Source: an uncultured Treponema sp. (GTDB taxonomy: Bacteria > Spirochaetota > Spirochaetia > Treponematales > Treponemataceae). From it: a stretch of 9,384 nt of DNA. Both the position numbers and the translations under genes were made by a program. This document shows positions 6,696 to 9,384 of this stretch, one piece after another; within the stretch, counting starts at the first letter, position 1; each line of letters begins with the position of its first letter. The stretch lies in NCBI GenBank assembly GCA_937890485.1, contig CALBXN010000217.1, forward strand, positions 1 through 9,384. Direction: 5' to 3'. Under the pieces are notes generated by a model. The model worked only from the letters and a program-made list of their open reading frames with translations. It ran no database searches and was not told the origin of the DNA.

Positions 6696-8583
6696 AAGTT
6701 CTACGGACTCTTTGGTAAAGTTCTTCTTGTGTAAGAATAAACCAAATTGGTCGTCCGTGAGGGCAATGTGGGTCTTCTAGTGCAAAAGTTTTTTGTATTA
6801 TATCTTTTGCTGTAAATTCATCTATGTAAGTTCCTTCCTTGATGGCAGCCTTACAAGCACAAGTTGCTAAGAAATTTCGCATAAAATCCTTTGGAGATTG
6901 TTGCTTTTCAAAAATTGATTCCCAAAGAGTTTCTTTTGTCCCTTGCCACTTTATAGGAATTGTTGTTATTTTCCATTTATTTGAATTTTCAGTTTTTTCC
7001 AATGTAAATCCTGCTTTTATCAATTCATCTTGAATTCCTTGCAAATATTCACTTTGACTTTCTGATTCAACTTCAAATTCGTATGGAAAAAGAAGTTGTT
7101 GTTTTTCGCCAGAAGTTTTTAAAAATTCTTCAAATAAGATTCTTTCGTGGGCTGCGTGTTGGTCAATTACATAAATTTTTTCATCTTTTTCAACAAAAAG
7201 AAAAACATTAAATGCACTTCCTAAATATTTAAATTCGTGAGAATTTTGTTTTTCGTATGAAGAAGTTTTATTTTCATTTATAAATGAAGAAATTTCATTT
7301 TCTGTAAAAGATTCTTCTTCTGAATAAATTGAATTTTTTGCTTCTTGATAAATTTTATTTGCAAATTCTAGATTTTCTTTTGAAGTTGAATTTTTGTTTG
7401 TAAACGAAGAATATCTAGAAAAGTCAGGATAGTTTTTTTGTGAACTATAATTTTTTGTTTGTGAAGAAGAAGGTTCTTGGGTGATTTTTGTAAAATGTGA
7501 TTTTGATTCAAAATTGTCGTATTCAAAAGAAGGTTGAAATTCATTTGTTTCAAACATTGCTTTTTTGTTGCTTTGTAAAAAAATGTTTTTTAGTGAACTA
7601 CTTACAGAATGATGAATCTGAGATAAATCTTTGAATTTTGCTTCTTTTTTTGCAGGATGGATGTTAAAATCCACAAGTTTTGAATCAATATTTAAAAATA
7701 AACATGCTATAGGATGAGTTCCGTTTGGAAAACTTCCTTCAACACCGTATTCTATGGCTTGTACAAGTGAATATTCTGTAATTTTTCTGCCATTTACAAA
7801 AATGTGAATATTTTTTTTGTCACTTCGGTAGATTGAAGAATCTCCCACAATAAGTTTGTAATTCCATTCGTTATTTACATTGTCTTTGCCTTCAATTTCA
7901 AAAAATAATTTTTCACTTACTTTTAATTCTAAGGCTTGAATACATCGCTGAATATAACTTGAAGTTGCGCTTAAATCTAATTTTAAATTTCCATCACTTA
8001 TAAACTTAAAACTTATCTGCGGGTTTGGAAGTGATTTTTCAATAAATGTTTGCTTACATAAATTCCCTTCGGAACTAGGGCGTTTTAAAAATATTCTTCT
8101 TGCTGGAATGTTTTCAAATAAAGACTGAGTTTGAACAATCGTACCTTTTTCTAAAACAGCAGGATTTATAATATGCTCATCTGTTAATTGTGCTTCTAAA
8201 TGGTAGGCAGGATTATTTTCTCTGCGAGTTGTTATTTCAAGACGGCTAACAGCAGCGATAGAAGCTAAGGCTTCACCTCTAAAACCAAGTGTGTTAAGTG
8301 AAAGTAAATCAGATTCAGAAGTAATTTTACTTGTGGCATGTGGTTTTGCACAGGCAATTAAGTCCTCTTTTGTCATTCCAAAGCCGTCATCAGTAATTCT
8401 GATTTTATCAATTCCACCACCTGAAATTTCTACTGTAATTGATTTTGCTCCAGAGTCGATTGCGTTATCTAAAAGTTCTCTTACGATAGCGTTAGGTCTA
8501 TCGATAACTTCTCCTGCTGCAATTTTTCTTGCAACTTCAGCACTTAATTGTTTTACTGGCCGATATATTTTTTTTTCTTCCAT
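6694..8583 (-). CDS. mutL: DNA mismatch repair protein MutL (endonuclease type)
   Basis: The protein has 629 residues, the normal MutL length. The N-terminal GHKL ATPase motifs are all present: RELLDNAID (35-43, with E36 and N40 as catalytic and Mg-binding residues), DDGFGM (65-70), HATSK (82-86) and TLGFRGEAL (98-106). A Ser/Asn/Lys-rich linker spans about 345-450. The C-terminal dimerisation domain carries DQHAAHERILFEE (474-486), which fits the metal-dependent nickase motif DQHA-x2-E-x4-E, plus ACK (576-578, usually ACR) and CPHGRP (607-612). QQLLFP (495-500) fits the sliding-clamp binding motif of MutL proteins. MutL couples mismatch recognition by MutS to strand nicking and excision. The gene lies 42 bases after xseB, with only a weak AGG about 15 bases before its ATG, so its translation may be modest or depend on the operon. 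Confidence 0.97.
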   Translation of the reverse strand: MEEKKIYRPVKQLSAEVARKIAAGEVIDRPNAIVRELLDNAIDSGAKSITVEISGGGIDKIRITDDGFGMTKEDLIACAKPHATSKITSESDLLSLNTLGFRGEALASIAAVSRLEITTRRENNPAYHLEAQLTDEHIINPAVLEKGTIVQTQSLFENIPARRIFLKRPSSEGNLCKQTFIEKSLPNPQISFKFISDGNLKLDLSATSSYIQRCIQALELKVSEKLFFEIEGKDNVNNEWNYKLIVGDSSIYRSDKKNIHIFVNGRKITEYSLVQAIEYGVEGSFPNGTHPIACLFLNIDSKLVDFNIHPAKKEAKFKDLSQIHHSVSSSLKNIFLQSNKKAMFETNEFQPSFEYDNFESKSHFTKITQEPSSSQTKNYSSQKNYPDFSRYSSFTNKNSTSKENLEFANKIYQEAKNSIYSEEESFTENEISSFINENKTSSYEKQNSHEFKYLGSAFNVFLFVEKDEKIYVIDQHAAHERILFEEFLKTSGEKQQLLFPYEFEVESESQSEYLQGIQDELIKAGFTLEKTENSNKWKITTIPIKWQGTKETLWESIFEKQQSPKDFMRNFLATCACKAAIKEGTYIDEFTAKDIIQKTFALEDPHCPHGRPIWFILTQEELYQRVRRT

Positions 8584-8625
8584 AACTGAGATTTGCTACC
8601 TAAAAATAAAGTTTAATTATTTTAA

Positions 8626-8862
8626 TTAATCTTCTAAATCTGAAAATAAATCTAGTTCAGGTTTAGTTTTTGTTTCTGTACTTGGTTGATTCATTAAAAT
8701 TTGTATTTTGCTTTCAATTTTTGAAAGTTCTTTTTCCATTCCTTTGGCAAGTTTTATTCCTTGCTCAAAAATATTTAAAGCTTCTTCTAAAGGTAAATTA
8801 TTATTTTTAATTTGTTCACTTAGATTTTCTAGTGTTTCAAGTTTTTTTTCAAAATTATCCAT
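8626..8862 (-). CDS. xseB: Exodeoxyribonuclease VII small subunit
   Basis: At 78 residues it is the usual size for XseB. Residues 1-57 carry the family pattern: an amphipathic helix (FEKKLETLENLSEQIKN, 4-20), then NNLPLEEALNIFEQGIKLAKGMEK (21-44), then a second helix reaching QILM (54-57). Together they form the helical hairpin that binds the coiled-coil part of XseA. The tail (58-78) is polar and acidic and contains ELDLF (69-73). XseB is needed with XseA for processive degradation of single-stranded DNA. Its ATG lies inside the end of xseA (8-base overlap), with GGAGG 6 bases upstream, which suits the need to make several small subunits per large one. Confidence 0.95.
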   Translation of the reverse strand: MDNFEKKLETLENLSEQIKNNNLPLEEALNIFEQGIKLAKGMEKELSKIESKIQILMNQPSTETKTKPELDLFSDLED

Positions 8863-9384
8863 TTTGTTCCTCCAAAGATTCTACATTTGCAAAAATTTTA
8901 CCTTTTGCTGGATTTACTATTATTTTACTATCAGGTTTTACTTGGTTTGCATTTTTTACGATATTTCCTTTTTCATCAAAAACAAGGGAATATCCTCTTT
9001 CTAAAATAGTTTTTGGGCTTATTTGTTCCAAAGTATTTGTTGCAATTTTTAGTTGTTGCTTTCTTTGTGTTAATAAGTCATTCATTGATAAAATTAAACT
9101 ATCTTTTGCATCTTCAAAGCGTTGAAGTAATGGTTGTTCGATGCTTCTAAATCTAAGTTCTAAGTTTTCTGGTGAAAAACTTTTTACTAGAATTTTGTAA
9201 TTATCAATTTTTGTAGAAATTCCTCTAATTAACTCATTGGAACTTCTTTCAATTGTTTCTTTTACTTCAGAAAGTAATGGAACTGCTAATTCTGCGGCGG
9301 CTGAAGGAGTAGGAGCTCTTACATCTGCTGCAAAATCTGACAAAGCCCAGTCTATTTCGTGTCCAACTGCCGAAATTACAGGTA
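8855..9384 (-). CDS. xseA: Exodeoxyribonuclease VII large subunit, C-terminal part (cut by right edge)
   Basis: The last 175 residues are visible, and the frame is open through the right edge. The first residues, PVISAVGHEIDW, then LSDFAADVRAPTPSAAAE, are the hallmark block of the XseA catalytic domain. A long charged helical region follows, the coiled coil on which XseB subunits dock, and then the terminal block SPKTILERGYSLVFDEKGNIV with a small beta-rich end. Exonuclease VII degrades single-stranded DNA from both ends into oligonucleotides and can serve as an excision nuclease in mismatch repair. Whole XseA proteins are commonly about 400-460 residues, so more than half lies outside the window. 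A TTG at 9343 is an internal Leu codon, not the start, because the conserved block continues upstream of it. Confidence 0.96.
   Translation of the reverse strand, partial: PVISAVGHEIDWALSDFAADVRAPTPSAAAELAVPLLSEVKETIERSSNELIRGISTKIDNYKILVKSFSPENLELRFRSIEQPLLQRFEDAKDSLILSMNDLLTQRKQQLKIATNTLEQISPKTILERGYSLVFDEKGNIVKNANQVKPDSKIIVNPAKGKIFANVESLEEQNG

Noticed and set aside
8291..9125. Plus-strand open frames opposite mutL, xseB and xseA
   Set aside because: They are antisense to genes with unmistakable family motifs, and none encodes a recognisable protein.
9341..9343. TTG as a start codon for a short protein at the right edge
   Set aside because: The frame continues upstream with PVISAVGHEIDWA, the conserved XseA block, so this is an internal Leu codon.

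Overview
The window is AT-rich (by eye about one third G+C), densely coded bacterial DNA. Recognisable genes are the DNA-repair set mutL, xseB and xseA. The rest are membrane-anchored or exported TPR proteins, a metallophosphoesterase and a ParB/Srx-fold protein. The style of the TPR proteins, the TPR plus Mrr-like fusion and the base composition suggest a spirochaete, most likely a Treponema. This is an inference from protein character: no rRNA or other phylogenetic marker is present. I found no tRNA, CRISPR array, insertion sequence or phage gene.

Layout from the left. Positions 1-708 (minus) hold the N-terminal 236 residues of a membrane protein that starts at TTG and runs off the left edge. 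It has its own well-formed sigma70-type promoter, whose -35 lies in the end of the next gene. Positions 759-3716 (minus) are a tight three-gene run, transcribed in the order TPR protein with a C-terminal Mrr-like domain, metallophosphoesterase, ParB-like protein, with only 4-5 bases between genes. A 117-base divergent region (3717-3833) separates it from a plus-strand pair. That pair is a secreted TPR/coiled-coil protein (3834-4616) and a large membrane-anchored TPR protein (4597-6648), overlapping by 20 bases. A strong hairpin terminator at about 6656-6695 sits between this pair and the convergent repair cluster. The repair cluster (minus) is transcribed xseA (partial, running off the right edge), xseB, mutL. 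xseA and xseB overlap by 8 bases, and mutL follows after 42 bases.

Working together: XseA and XseB form exonuclease VII. MutL here is the endonuclease-bearing kind, so the right third is a plausible mismatch-repair module (nick plus excision), though no mutS is in view. By the positive-inside rule, the minus-strand TPR protein should lie in the cytoplasm and the plus-strand TPR proteins outside the inner membrane, so the two divergent units may form scaffolds on opposite faces of it. The least understood parts are the TPR/Mrr-like, phosphoesterase and ParB-like operon, and the TPR/coiled-coil pair. Their functions cannot be fixed from sequence alone.
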